64,000 nt of DNA from Rhexocercosporidium sp. MPI-PUGE-AT-0058 (taxonomy: Eukaryota; Ascomycota; Leotiomycetes; Helotiales): positions 124,001 through 188,000 of the forward strand of contig JAGTJL010000026.1 in the NCBI GenBank assembly GCA_020746875.1, read 5' to 3'. Shown piece after piece: positions 34,560-49,500 of the stretch (positions are counted from its first letter, which is position 1; the number at the start of each line of letters is the position of its first letter). The notes beneath the pieces are model-generated. The model worked only from the letters and a program-made list of their open reading frames with translations, made no database searches and had not been told where the DNA came from. A program made the translations under genes and the position numbers.

Positions 34560-37500
34560 TACTCTTTTTATGCGATTATCGAGAAGAATAATATTAGGCG
34601 GGGTTATTAACTCGGAAGCAGTTAGACGGCTTTTGCGATTTTAAAGATAAGAATTTAGCGTTTAATTAATAAAAAGACTTTTTATTAACGCCTTAGAACT
34701 TAATATTATAAACTCGGAAAGTAAAGAATTATTAAGAAGAGTAATTAACGATCTTAATCCTTAAAACGAACCCTTCCCTTTTTTAGTATAAATAGAATTA
34801 ATTAATAATTGCGAAGATTTAAACTTAAAAAGCGATTTAAATACTTTAAGATATACCCTAATCGAAGACAATATGCGATAAAGAAGCGATTTAATAGGAT
34901 ATTCCTCTCCTTTAAGAAAAAGTTAAATTATATTAATTTAATAAGAATTAAAAAAGACTTATAAGAACTCTTAAAACGAGCTACCTTTTTTACGGCGCCC
35001 TTACAGAAATTCCCTTTATTAATTATATTAATTTCGATACTTTTATATATTATAAATAATAATCGATGTTTAATTTAAAGAGATTAAACGACTAAAGGAA
35101 TTTAATAATAATATAATAGCGAGAATTTAAATTATAAAATAATAATAAATAATAGAGTTCTTAATATTAAAAGGATACTTTGAAGTAATATTAATAATGA
35201 GTTGGGGTTTATTTTATATTTTTATAATAGCTTAATCTATAAGAAGAAGTCTTTTACTTAGCCTCCGAGGTCTTTTAGTATTCTTAAGCTTTATATTAAT
35301 ATATTAAAATTATAACGTACTTTTACCGACCGTAACTTAATAATCCGCTTTGCTTTATTTAATAGTTAAAGCATTATTAAACTACTTCGCACGCCTCCGA
35401 GATTGCCTATAGTTTAAGGTACCTTTTATATTCGCACCGCCAAAAGATAACTTAAGGTTTTAGATCTTAAAAATAAAAGATTATAAAATCGCTAAGGGGA
35501 TCGTCGATTCCTTATTATAAACTGTTACGGCGAGAAATTATGTTTATACGCTTATTAAAAAATAAATATAATTCGCTTGACTTAATAAATCTTTATAAGA
35601 AGTCGTTAAATATTTATATTGGCTTCCTCTTAAGGAATAGCTATTCTCTAAATACGGTATGTAAACTTTTACTATTAAAGCCGACCTTAAGATAATAAGA
35701 AGTCGTATATTTAATAATTAATTTATTTAAGATTTTAATAATTTCTTTAAAAGCTTACTTTAAGACGTCTTATAGTGCCACGAACCTTTAATAATATTAA
35801 CGAATTACTATAATAAGCTTATATAAACTTATTTTTAGGCGTATTTACGACGCTTATGAAGGTATATTACCGACGTCGTACTTAGTTATGAAGGAGTAAG
35901 CTTTGCGTGCGGAAGAATACTTACGAATTACTTTTTACTTATTTAATTACTTAAATATAAGGTTGTAATTAGCCGTATTACTTATATTAATTATAATATA
36001 ACCACGGCGTAATGTCAGCTTTATATTAAGATTAATAAGCGTGAACGCTATACTTATAACTTTTAAGAAGCTTTTTTAAAATGTTTTAAGAAATAAGAAA
36101 AGATAAGAGATTTAATATTTAAATATTTTAATAAAAAAAAGGAAAAAGTTACGTTAAAAAAAGAAATGCTTTATTTACGAATATATTAGTTATTAAATTT
36201 AAGATTGCTTATAAAAGGGAAATTCAGGCCTTCCCCGCCGGTAGGAGAAGCGGGATTAGGGGGGTTTAATTCTTTAGTGATAGTTTACGGTAACCTTATG
36301 GATAAAGTATTATTTATTATTAATAATAAGTATAAATTATTATTATTAATATTAATTAAGAGTTAAGAATATATTTACGAGCTTAACGATTATATTATTT
36401 CCTTAAAGATATTGACTCGCTAGGCCAGTAATGTATTAAATATCATTATTACTTGTTTCGAATTTTATATTATTTTAATTATCTTATAATTTCTAGATAG
36501 CACTAATATAACAGTCTAAGCCCTTGTCGATACCGGAGCTTTATTAAACTTTATTAATATTAAATTATTAATTAAAATCTAATATGACCGCGATGTTACG
36601 TATTACCTTATAATAAAAGATATAAAAGGCCGCATCTTAATATTAATATTTATTATAGCTCGAGTCCGTATTCTTATTAATACCCTTTAAATGAGTTATG
36701 CTTATAGCGAACTGTTTTAAGAAATAAATTTAAAAATTATAAATATTATTTTAAGTATTTTATAATTAAGAACTCATAACCCTTAAGTTAACTTTTGTAT
36801 TAAATAATTCTTTCGTAATAATAATACGTGGCTAAAAGAAGAATTTTCTTAAATACTTACTTTAATAAAATATTTTTATTTTATTAAGAATGCCGCCGAT
36901 AAAGTAAAAGCAGCCCTTTTCGAGACGAAGGATTAGCAATTAGTATTACTACTTTATAATCTAGACGTAAATAACGAGAACCTCTTAAATATATTAGCGA
37001 AGGACTATAGTATTATTACGGCAGATTTATTAAAATTATTTTTAATAACGTTACTTATAAAGTATATTGAGTTTTCTTTTATATTCGACTTTAAAAAAGC
37101 GGAAAGATTACCGCTAAATAAATTAAGCCTTAATTACAAAATTTATTTCCGGCCGGGTATTAAACCGCCGTTTAGCCATATTTATAACTTTTCTTAAGAT
37201 GAACTTCGAGTCTTTTAAGAATATTTTAATAAAATATTAGCCTAAGGATTTATTCGCATATTAAAATCGAAAGTAGCTGCTTTACTTATGTTTATTTATA
37301 AGAAGAACGGATTTCTAAGACTTTATATTAATTTCCGTGGTTTTAACGTTATTATTATTTTAAATAAGTATTTTATCTCGCTTATCTCCGAAATCTTAAA
37401 TCGATTAGGAGAAGCAGTAATCTTTACAAAACTGGACTTATTAAGCGCTTATAATCTTATCCGAATTACGTTAAGTTATAAATGAAAAACCGCTTTTCGA

Positions 37501-39007
37501 ATACGTTTTAATTCCTTCGAGTATTTAATTATGCCTTTTAGATTTTATAACGTTCCGGCGATATTTTAAGTATATATCGATTAATGCTTTCGAGAATTTA
37601 TTAATATTTTTATAATTATTTATTTAAATAATATTTTAATCTTTTTTAAAAAGCCCGCCTTTTATACGAGCTACGTTTGTTAAGTTTTCCGGCAGTTAAA
37701 GGCTTAGGGCTTATATTATAAAATCGAGAAGTGCGAATTCAATATAAAAGAAGTGGAGTTTCTTAAGTATATTATCTTTTTAATTAAAATAATAATAGAT
37801 AAATCTCGCCTTTTTATAATTAGCTATTAGCCGATCTCCGGTATTGTTAAGGAGGTGTTATTCTTTTTAAGGTTTTATAATTTTTACTGTCGATTTATTT
37901 ATTAATATAATTTAATCGTAATTAATATAAAAAAACTTTTAAAAGGAAAGCAAGCCTTTTACTAGATAAAGGATGTTATTAAGTCGTTTCGAGCCTTAAG
38001 ACTGCTTTAGAAAAGCTCCGCTATTAGTTTATTTTTAATTTTTTCTTAAGATTTAACTCGAGCATAACGCTTTTATTATTATATTTATAAGTATTTTTTC
38101 TTAACGGTAAAAAGATATATACTTTTATTTAATTGCGTTTTATTTTAAGAAGTTTATCCTCGCCGAAATTAATTATTTTACGTTCGATTAGGAACTCTTT
38201 ACTATCGTCGAATTTATTAAGCACTAGCGATATTATCTCGAAGGAGCTTAATACCGGGTTACCGTTATTTCGGATTATAATAACCTTTAATATTTCATAA
38301 TTATACGTACGCTAATAAGACGCTAGGCACGTTAAGCAATTATATTCTTTATTATTAATTTCGAGATTATTTATTAAGTAAGCTTTAAAAACCCCGCGGA
38401 CGCCTTATTACGTAGGACTAATTACGCGAAGAGCGACCGAGTCCCTAGCGAATTATTATTAAAGTTAGATACGCTATAAAATGTGAGTATATTATTTATT
38501 ATAAATAAAAAAGCGGATATCTTTTATTTTATTATTATTACGGCTAAAATCGCGGCCTTTAAAGGTTTTCTTTTTAATTTAACCGAAATCCGTAATATCC
38601 GTATAATTGCCGACACTTTTGTATTAATCCTTGCAGACTCCGACGTTTTATTTAATAATTTGACAAGTATTTAATGGCTATAAGGCTTTTACCCTAATCT
38701 TAATAGTCTTGAGTTTTCTTTTAAAAATAAAATCTAGATTTATAATAATACTCGATTTTATATTTTTTTTTAAATAAGAGTTTTTAAAAGTCTCTTTTAT
38801 TTAAGTTTTATAATAGTTTAACAGTAGGCTACTTCGGGCGAGATAAAATAACGCTAATTATAAAAAGATTATTTTATTAAAAGGGAATGGATATTAATAT
38901 TGAAAATTATTACGTATTATATATTATTTATAAAAAATTAAAAAATCCCCGCGAACCTACCTCAAGCGAACTAGCGTCTCTTTTAATTTCTTCCGGACTT
39001 TAAGATA
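34560..39007 (+). pseudogene. Gypsy gag-pol, first part (gag, PR, RT, RNase H, IN zinc finger)
   Basis: RIP-decayed plus-strand polyprotein. Gag-like sequence spans about 34600-36200 (KVPFIFAPPKDNLRF, WLPLKE). Protease is at about 36515 (ALVDTGALLNFINIK; DTGA catalytic loop). RT is at 37270-37700: FIYKKNGFLRLYINFRGF, FTKLDLLSAYNLIRI, FNSFEYLIMPF and IIYLNNILIFF where YLDD is expected. RNase H-like remnants lie at 38000-38350. The integrase zinc-binding region shows GYFGRDKITLIIKRLFY about 38830 and LLISSGL just before the insertion point at 39011. Stops mainly replace Trp/Gln. The frame resumes at 51410. Confidence 0.85.
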
Positions 39008-39011
39008 GTAT

Positions 39012-39228
39012 TGTAAAGTGGCGATTCTAGCCAGGAAATGATGCTTAAGGCGTTATTTAAGGAACTAGGCATATAACTTTTAAAGGTTCGTATAAGAGGT
39101 TATTCCTTTATATAAAATTAAAAGAATTAAACACTTTTCTACTTTAAATCTTAATCTCTTAAAATTATTAAGTTCCTTGCTTAATACTTTTCGCCGTGCT
39201 TCTTTCTTTGTTTATTATAACTTTTATA
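39012..39228 (+). repeat. 12.4-kb Gypsy 5' LTR (217 bp)
   Basis: Same length as 51189-51405 and as the solo LTR at 62866-63082. Shares GGCGATTCTAGCCAGGAAAT and TTTCGCCGTGCTTC. Confidence 0.92.
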
Positions 39229-40039
39229 TTAATAACTTACGTAAGAAGAAAATCGTACGGATTCGTCTTTATACGACTTATATAGAAGCATCTCGATTTG
39301 CAATTAAGATTATTTATTAAAATCAGAAATTTATAATTTTCCGCTCCTTAAATTAAATACTCTTTTTTTCCTCCAGAAAAACTCGACGATTAACGATAAT
39401 ACGAGAATTAAACTTAGATTAAGATAGCTTATCTCGGCAACCCGCTAATAAAGCTCAAATAGCCGAACTTAATTCTTTAAAAAGACGCCGGAAATTATAA
39501 ATTATAAATAAGAGAATTAAGAGAAATATTATTAATCTTATATTTCAAATTAAGGCGTTTCTTAATAGTTCGGAATACGAAGAATAAACTTTAACTTAAA
39601 CTGAAATCGTTAAGTAATCCGAACTCTTAATTCTAAAGTTCTTATTAATACTGATTTTAATTTATAATATTTTACTAAAATAAACTAGATATACGTTAAT
39701 TAAAATTAACCGAGAGATCAGTGAATATATTAAACCGGAATTAATAAGCCGAGATCAGAAGTTAATAAAGAATAAAAACCTACGAATATTATTAATATCC
39801 GATAATAAAAATAATTAATATATATCTTTATTATTCACGGAATTTCCTGAGTTCCCGAACTCCGATCGAATTAAATTAAATATTAAAATAAAGCCGGAAA
39901 CCTTTTAAACTCGATTACTTTTATCTTCCTTAAACTTATTAAATATTCTAATTAATAGTTCTACAGAACTCTTAAATCTAAGTCTCGAAAACTCGGAAAT
40001 TATATTAAAAACTAAAAAGAACTTACGAAATATAATTAC

Positions 40040-43000
40040 TAACGATATCAATTACTTCCTTCGAGGGATCATGCCCTTCCCCGAGTCAGCAGGCATACTT
40101 CTCTTCTCGGGAGCAAATATCTTGGATTTTCTAAAGCAATACGTAGAAATTAATATAAATTATAAAGTATTAGAAAATAATTAAATTATTCATTTGCCTC
40201 GATATTACGATAACTTCTGACGGGATATTATTAAAACTCTCCCGGAATAAAAGAATAAAAAAGAATAAGAAGTATTAGCGAAAGTATTAAAGTCGGAATT
40301 TAAAAAGTATAATTAATAATAAATCTAAGAGTTTATAAACTTTCTCCGAAAATTTATTATAATTTAACGTATTACTGCAAATCTTAAAAGCTATTGCCGA
40401 CTTTATTCTTAAGTCTTAGAAGCTCTTATATACCGGAAAATCCTTAGCAAAATCGATTAAGGCAGACTCTTTTTCTTAAAATTACCGGCTTCTTCTCGAA
40501 ATAAAATTATTAAATAATTCAAGATCGATGACTCTAAACCGGAATTTTATAAGAAGAAGTATCTCGAATTTATAAAATACGTTCTTAAGATAATCAAAAG
40601 TAAGCAAACGATAAAAGCTTTTTAGCGAGAGAAATAGCTAATAACGTCGTATATAAAGGAAATTCAGGATTTAATAAAAGAATATACTTAATTTTTAATA
40701 ATTACCGAAGTAGTAAAAAAGGCACTTATTACGCTGCCTTTCTCGGAAAAAGCTAAGATAAATACCGATAAGATAAAAGCTTTAGTTATAAGAATAACTA
40801 ATTTGAAAATAAATTTTATTTATTTTAAATTAAATTAACTTTTAAATATAAAGCTTTACGTTTTAGAATTTAGTCTTAAGAGTCGGATCTTATTTTAATA
40901 TATTTAATATAAATTTATTAATCCCGGGTACTTTCAGCAGGATAGCAGAAGCGGAATAATAGATTTAAGCAAAAGCGTTAGTATTAATATAATAAAGTAC
41001 GAGAATGGAATATACAACTTCTATAATAACCAGTTCGAAAGCCTATTATATAAGTTTAAAGATTAGTATCTTTTCTTTTATTACTTTATTAATAATAATA
41101 TTTATTATATTAATAAATATAAGAAAATCTATATTAAACCGCACCGAGAAGATACTTAATTAACTCAGAAAAAATCAGGATAATCTTAAATCGCAGCGAT
41201 TCAATAAAAAACTAATAGTACGAAATATAATAAGAACTTAAAAGCACGTAAATCTAATCGCTTAATTTATATTATTAAAAAACGATTAAAAGAAGTAGAT
41301 TCGGCTTCGGAGAATCGGTTAAATAATCCTTTTAATATAAATATTATATAAGAGAAAAGGTAAGTTAATCTTAAAAGCCTTCTAATATTAATTAATACGG
41401 CCGGAGCTAGAAAGAAATTAATAAATATAAAAAAATTACGTTTTATACTTTCGGTAAGAGGACGGGATTATAAAATACTTTTAAATAAAGCGAATAAAGA
41501 ATCAAAAAGAATCAGCGAAATTAATAAAAATAATAAAATAAAAGACAATCTTATTAGCTTTAAAATTAAAATTACAATTAAACGCTTAATTAAAGAAAAG
41601 AAATTAGCTAAAGTTTTAAAAAAAGAAAAATAAATAAATTAATATATTTCGGTCGTAGCTTAAAAGCGAGTAATAAAAAATATAATAAATTAAAACTTAA
41701 ACTTTAAATTAAAAGACTTATACGGATTATAATCGCGCTAAGATCGGATAATAAACTATTAAATCTTAATCGTCCTTACCGAAAGAGAATACGAGGTCGA
41801 GATTATACTTATAAATAACGAAAAAGCGTCTTAATCGAACTCAGGATTAAATAAGTTTTTTATTAAAATAATTAATCTCGCGGAATTACTTAAAAAGTCT
41901 TCCGAAAAAAGAGAAGTTCTAATTAACGCAATCGCTAAACGAATTAAAATTATTCGTAATTGCCCAGAAATAGTTATATAAATACCGAAATTACAAATTA
42001 TAATAATAAAACGAATTAAAAGCAGGATTATAATCGATTATAAAGCAGAGATTAATATAATAAATCGAGCTATAGCGGAAAAAGCAAGACTTCTAATCTT
42101 AAATTATAAAGCTTTAACGTTTATTATTATTATCGGAAATAAATTCATATTCGCGAGTTATATTCAGAATATAATAATAAATATTAAAAGAATTAAAAAT
42201 TATACTGATTTTATAATTATTAATAACGTAAGCTATAATATCTTATTAAATATGCTATTTATCTTAAAAAGTCGTATAAGTTTTAATTATCTTAAGAATA
42301 AAATTATATAAGCAACTTTTTTAAATATAAAAAAAATAGCGATTAGAAGAATTATAATTATTAAAAATAAAGCAGAATACGAAGACGAAACGGAAAACGT
42401 TTAATTAATATACGTATTAAGAAAGATATTAATTTTCAAGAGAATTTAAATAATTTAAATTTAAAAGATTTTATTAATAATCCGGGATTATTAATTAAAA
42501 GTAGGATTTTAAGAGATTTTATAAGCGTTTTAAATCCTCGGTTATTATCGGAAGAAGCAAGAATAAAAGGAAAAGAATATAAGATTCTTAATCCCGAATT
42601 AAAAATTAAATATTAATTAAAACTAGAGATTTTCGTATTCTAATTAAATAAAAACAAAGAAGACTTCTTTTTTGTATTCGATAGTCACTTACTTAAAGTC
42701 TTACCGTTAGAGTCGGTGAAGATTAATATATTATATAAAAGGAAAGCTAATAAAATAAAACTAATTAATTTAAAAAAAACAGATAAAGATATATTTAAAG
42801 GAATTAATAACTAGTTCGAGGAAGACGAAAAAGTAAGGCTACTTCGCTCAGAAGGCAAATTTAATAATTTTATTATTAAAAGGTTTTCCGAGCTAGTAAT
42901 AAGAAATAAATTAATAAAAGAATAGTTTAAATAATTAATTATTAAAAAATAAATCTCAGAATAAGAATAAGAATTCTTTTACGAAATGCTTTTAAATCGG

Positions 43001-45900
43001 GAAGTAATACTGGCTTTCGACTGGACTTATTTAAAAAGAATTAAAAAGGAAGTTTTATTATTTCTGGAAATTAAAATAATATTATATAAAACGTAATAAA
43101 AAAAGTCTTTTCTTATATTAAAAGTTCTATAAGATAAAATTATTTCAATACTAAAAAAGAAGCTAAAGTAAGGAATTTTAAAATAATATCATAAATTATA
43201 TAAGAATAAATAGTTTCTTATAATTAAGAAAGAAAAAGGATTATATCGACTTATTATAGCCGTAATAAAAATAAATAAAATTATAATACGAAATGCGAAT
43301 ATTTTATTAAATATTAATTAATTTTCAACCGAATTTGCTAGATTAATTATAATATTATTAATAAACCTCTTCTTAAGATATAATTAATTCTTATTATACG
43401 CTCGATCAAGAGATATAATAGCGATTTATACTTTAATTAGCTTATTTAAGATAACGAGACTTCTTTAAGAAGCAATTAACTCGATCGCTTAATTCGTACG
43501 AGTAATTTATAAAATTCTTTTAAATTATATTCCTTATATAGCTTTATTTTATATAAATAATATAAGAATTAAAGGTTTTATATCGTTTTATAATAATAAA
43601 AAAGTATTACTAAAAATCCAGAGATTTATTATAAAATATATTTAAAACTTAAATAAGGTATTAATGCGCTTCGAGAGAGTAAGAGCGATTATTAAATTAA
43701 AGTCTTAATATTACTTACTCGGGTTAAAAATTATAAGATACGTTACAGATAATAAAAAGCAATATTTAAAGATATTTAAAATTTCGAAAATTTATAAATA
43801 AAAGCGATATAAAAGCGTAATTAAAGTAAAAGCGTTTATTAAAATTATAATATATTACTGCTTCTAAATTAAAAACTTTTCTATTATTACGGTACCGATT
43901 TACGCTATAATAAAAAAAGGAATTAAGTTCGCTTAATTAAAATCCTAAAAAAAAGCTATATAATTCTTAAAAAACGCGCTTTTTAATATACTCGCCTTAA
44001 TTAAGATTAATTACGAGCCCAAAGAAGGCAAGATTATCTTAATAATAAATACTAATAAAATAAGTTAAAGAACGGTCTTTTAATAATTAAATAAAAATAA
44101 GAAAAAGCACTTTGCGCGATTCGAAAGTAAATTATAAACGAAAGCCGAGAGCTAATATAATATTATAAAAAAGGAATACCGAGGGGCTTTTAAAATAATA
44201 AAGAAAATGCGAAATAAGCTTTATAAGATATATTTTATCTTTAAAACCGACGCTAAAGTTCTTGTAAAATAACTTAATAATATAGCGAGCGATTTACTTA
44301 AAGCGTTATTAATAAATTAGATTACTTAAATGCGTTTAATAGACTTTAAGATTAAATATATCTTTAAGAATAAAAATACGGCAGCGAATAAATTATTTAA
44401 ATAAGGAAAAGAATATCCTTCGGATATTATAAAATAATAAGAATAAGATATTAATAAATAAATTATAACTGAATTAAAAGTAATTATAATATTTAAAATA
44501 TTAATAAAGCGACTGATAAGCCCGGATTATAATTCTTAGAAGCGAATTCTTAACGATACTTATTTTAACGACTCGGAAGAAATCGCCCGCTTTTTAATAA
44601 GCTTTAAGCGCTCGGTTATAATTAAATTAAATAATTTCAAACGCTTTAAGAATAAAGCTTTTTAATATCTCGTTCGCAATTATAATTTATATAAAAGAGC
44701 TAATAATATATACTTAATAAAGCTTATAATTAATAATAAGGCCAGGCGATATTAAATTATCTTTAAGTATTATAAAAAAGGCGGATATCGAAAAAGAGAA
44801 ATAATATATTATTACTTTATTAAGTGCTTCTTTTAATAAGGTTTATTTAAAGATTATAAAGCTTTTTATAAAAGCTGCGTAAGTTATTAAAAACAGAAAA
44901 TAAAAAAAGAAGAGAATCTTTTATATTTTACGTGATTTATAAAAATATTTAAGAAAATAAGCTTAAATATCGCACGAGTTTTAATTATAAATAATAAGAA
45001 GAAATACTTTATTTTTATAAAAGAAGATTTATTAAAATAAATCGAAGGAAAAGCTTTAAGCTTAGTTATAATAAAAGAAATAATAAAGTTCTTTTAAGAA
45101 GACTTTATTTATTATTATAAATTATTTAAAAGATTAATTATTAATAAAAGACCGGAAAATAAAGGAATCGCTTATATTTTCATAATTAAATATAATATTA
45201 AAAGAATTTAAATCTCGGCGTATAATTTTAAGAATAATAAAGCAGCGGAAAAAGCTTATCGAGATATTCTAAATAGCTTCTTTAAAATAATAAAAGAAAG
45301 CTTTTATTATTAAATACGAAAATTCTCGTATATTTTATTCGCTTTACGAACGTTTATTTATTAGCTAATAAGAATAATATTATTCTTCTTATTATATAAA
45401 TAAAAGCTTATATTATTTTTTAAAAACAAATTCCTAATTTAAAGAATATTTAATTATAAATAAATTAAAATAAGAAGAGATTTCTTAATAATAAAATGCT
45501 AATAATTAGAATTACGTAATAAGAATATCTAAGAAATTATCTTATAAAAAAAACGATATAAAAAAGCAAGTAAAGTATTCTAAAATAAAACGAAAAATAT
45601 AAAAAATATACCGATTCGAGAGAGAAATTTAATTTTAATACATAATATAAAGCATATAATCGATCTTTCGGCAGATAATAAGCTTAATTATCGGTAACTA
45701 AGATTATTCCGAGTATCGAAAGCAAATAATAAGAAAAGTTATTATTCTTTTCGCGAACTCGATAGAGTTCTTTTACGAAGCACTTTTCTAGCAAATCGAT
45801 TAAAACGATTCTATTAACGAGACTAAATCTTATTTCTACTAAATCTAAACCCTTAAACTAGTTCCGAAAACTTAAACGGAAAATCAAATAATAGTAAATT
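40040..45900 (+). pseudogene. 12.4-kb Gypsy gag-pol, RIP-decayed
   Basis: Plus strand. Gag-like sequence spans 40040-41600 (SEKAKINTDKIKALV). A protease-like block is at 42050-42330 (AEINIINRAIAEKARLL, then FIIINNVSYNILLNMLF). RT lies at 43170-43700 (KNKFLIIKKEKGLYRLI-like start, SRDIIAIYTL, NSIAFVRVIYKIL with a stop inside, ALFYINNIRIKG where a D-D pair is expected). RNase H is at 43990-44330 (IILIINTNKIS, FKTDAKVLVK). Integrase spans about 44640-45450 (YKSCVSYQKQK, ENKGIAYIFIIKYN, AYRDILNSFF). It belongs to the fungal Gypsy group in which RT is followed by a YESGLW-like RNase H tether (here FESKL). Too decayed to be active. Confidence 0.75.
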
Positions 45901-46549
45901 CGAAGATTTTAAGGCCGAAATTATATTATTAGCGATTAAAAAGCGCTAAATTCTATTTCGTATTTAAATTATCCCTTTTTTATTAACGTAAGCTTAAAAA
46001 GCTGCTTATAAGATTATTTTCTTTTAATTCCTTATATATTTTCATTTCTTTAAAGATAAAATCACTTCCGATTATAATTAAAGATAAGTATTTTAATAGT
46101 TTTTGCAATTTATAATTTTATTTGCTTTTTTTATTTATTCTCTTTTAATTATATTACGCGTATTTCTAAGTATTTCAAACGCCTTATTACGTTTTGTCTT
46201 TTATTTTATTTTTTATTTTTTTATTTTAAAAGCTTTTTCTTTTAAACTTTAATATAAAAAGCTTAATCTTATATATTTTCTCTTTTTCTTAAGTTATTAA
46301 TTATTCTTTTTTATTAATAATTATTACTTCTTAAGCGAGATTAAAATGCCTCTCGCTTAAGATTGTTTATTTACTTTATTTAATTTAAAATCACGTATAT
46401 TTATTTAAAAAGCAAATATTATAAAAAATATTAATTTCTTAATTAAAAATAAGCTAATAATTTTATTATATATCATAAGAAAAGAAGCAGCTTTTTAAGG
46501 CGAAAGGATTAATAAGCTCGCTTAAGAAGTACTTAAACTAACTTTCCTT

Positions 46550-49500
46550 ATATTTTACTTTTAATTCCTTATATTAATTATATTAAATTTCAAGAATCCT
46601 CGATCTAGGCCACGTTCCCGCAAAAAACCTCGAAAGCTATCTTAAATCGGGAAATCTAGCCGAATTTAACTTATAATCCCGGATTAAGAATCAAATTACT
46701 TATAAAAATATTATTTAAACTAAACCGAATAAGAAGCCGGCTAAAAGTAATTCATAATCCCGGCTTATTAATTATAAAGCGTATCGCTATTAGCCTAGCG
46801 GCTATAATAAAAAATATATTAAATAATAAAATCTAAGAAGTTACCGAACTTTTATCTAAATTTAGTTTAATCGGAGGTTTAAGCGTTAAAAGCTTTAAAA
46901 AACTAATTATATTAATAAAATTTAAATTTAAAACTATTACGAAGCGAACTCGTGATCCCGGATCAGGACTCGTACTTTCTATTCTTTTTAAAAAAAGAAC
47001 GTTAACCTCGACTGCCGAAATTAAAAAGGTTTTTAATATTCTTAAGCCGGACGAGAAACGACTCTTAATAAGTATAAGAAATAAGAGTATTAAATAAGCC
47101 TTAAAAGTAAAAAATAATAATCTCGTTAATTAATATAATATAATTATTAAGTATTTAATAAAAAAAAGGTTTAATAAGAAGGAATATAACCGGAATAATA
47201 AGAACTTTTACGACCGAGTCTAAGATATAATAAATAAAAAAGATAAGTAATCTAAGAGTAAAAAGAAGCTTAATTATTTGCTTATCTCTAATCGAGTAAA
47301 AATATTTCGAAAATATTATATAAAAATAATAAATAAGAATAAAGCCCGAGGGCAGCTTATTACGCTAATAAAGAAAATTAAGCTATTTCTTTTAATAATT
47401 AAAGCTTTAAATAAGTTTATTTTTAATAAAGCTTAGCTAAAGCGGATCGAAGGAGGAGGCGCGCTAAGAAGTCAGAAGAGTATTAGGCTTTCGCCTAATA
47501 TTATTAATTAATATTAAATAGCGCAGAAGGATAACGCAGACTTTTTTAAGAAAATCTAGATTCTTTTATTAAATAAAGCTCTCGTTAAGATTAAATTCAA
47601 AGTTTTTTATTATAAGCTCTTTATTTTTACGAATAAGAATAAGATTATATTATTAAGAGATTTTTTAAATAAAAGCGAAACGTATATTTTTATAATTATT
47701 AAATAAAAAGTTATTTTTAAAGAAATAAAGCAATTAATTATAATTCTTAATCTCAGATTAAAAGTCGCCGCTTTTTAAGTAATTAATTTAGCGTCTCCGA
47801 CCCCGGATCTTAGATTAAGAACTAAAGCTCTTAAAGTAATTAAATAATTAATCGCGATTCCTGATCCCGAATCAAAAGTCGATAAAGTTATAAACTTAGC
47901 TTCGCTTTTTATAATTTCTATACTTTTCTTTTCTAAAACTTTAATTAATTTTTCCGAGCTTTATAAGCCGATCGAAGTCCCTTTAACTAATGATCTTAGT
48001 TTAGAAATCGAAGAGCTTGTAATTCTAAATCTTTTAGAAGATCTTATATTAAATCTTATATTAAAGTCCAGTCGATAAAAGGAAACTCGGGTCTTTATAT
48101 TAATTAAATCCTTAAAAGAAGTTATAAAAAAGCTAATTTCGGTTTTTTTTATAAATTAATTCCCCGACTTAGCCCCGCTTGATATTATTAACTATAATTC
48201 GCTAGCTAAACCCCTTCCGGAATAGTTAAGTAATTAGCTTACTTATACGGTCTTTAATTTTCTTAAAGAATTACAAGATTTTATTATTAAATATATAAAC
48301 GCCGAGCGAGGTCGATTTCGGAAGGATGCCTTTAAAACAAGAATTAAGCTAATAAAAGAAGATTTACTAACTGCGGCGATAAACTGTATTTAGCGTTATA
48401 CTTCAAAACTTCGTGCGCTTCTTAAAGCCGAATTTGATTCTGCTTATATTATAAGTATTATAAAGCTAATTAAAAGTATTATTAAAAGAACTTATAATCC
48501 CGGATTAAGAGTCGTTATTAAAGTTTTCTTAAAAGAAAAATATAATATATTTAATATCGAGCTAGATACTGAAAGCTATTATTATAAAATCCCAGAACTA
48601 ATTAAAGTTATTTTGGAATTCAAAGACCCGTTCGAGATGAATTTATTATTAGCGGTCCGCTTGCGATTCGTAAAATATCTTATTATAAAACGAATCGACG
48701 TATAAGAAAGAAAAAAGAAGAAATAATATACGCGTTTTATATTTAATATTTTATAAATTATTATAATATATTATAAAAGAGATTAAAAGTTATAGAAGTT
48801 TAAAAAAATATTTAATAACTCAGAAATTATAAAAAAGACTTGGAAACTTTTTACTTTAATCTTAGTTTTATTAAAATATTCAAGAAATCTAAAGACGCGA
48901 AAAATATAAAATATAAAATATAATTAAGTTATTCGAACTTCAAATTAATTATAAAAGCTTTAATATAAGCTTCGAATCTAAGATAAATTAAAGACCTTCG
49001 AGAGCGATATTTAACGCTAAAAGCTCTTAATATACTCGAGAAGTCTAGTTATTCCGTCTTAAACTTCTTACTTAATATTAAGTATATTTTCTTTCTCAGT
49101 TTTAAAAAAGTTAAGCTTATTAACTTTTTCAAATCGGAGTTCAAAATATATTAATTTTATTATCGGAATATAAGTAAGATTAATCTACTAATTACTTTTA
49201 TATATAATATAATTTATAATATTTCTTAATAATATTTTCGTTAAGATTACGAATTATATCTTATTATTTTAGCAAATCGAAAGAATAATAATCCCAGACT
49301 TATTACTTATCTTAAAGTTCCGATTTATCCCGGAATCGAAGCTTATAACGTAATTAATTTTATAAAAGCTAATATTAAAGATAATTAAAAAGCTAAATTC
49401 ACTCGTGATCCCGGATCAAAAGTTACGCCGATAACTTCACGAATTCTTAATTATTATTTCATTCCGGTTAGCTAAGTATTTATTAAATATATTTCCGATT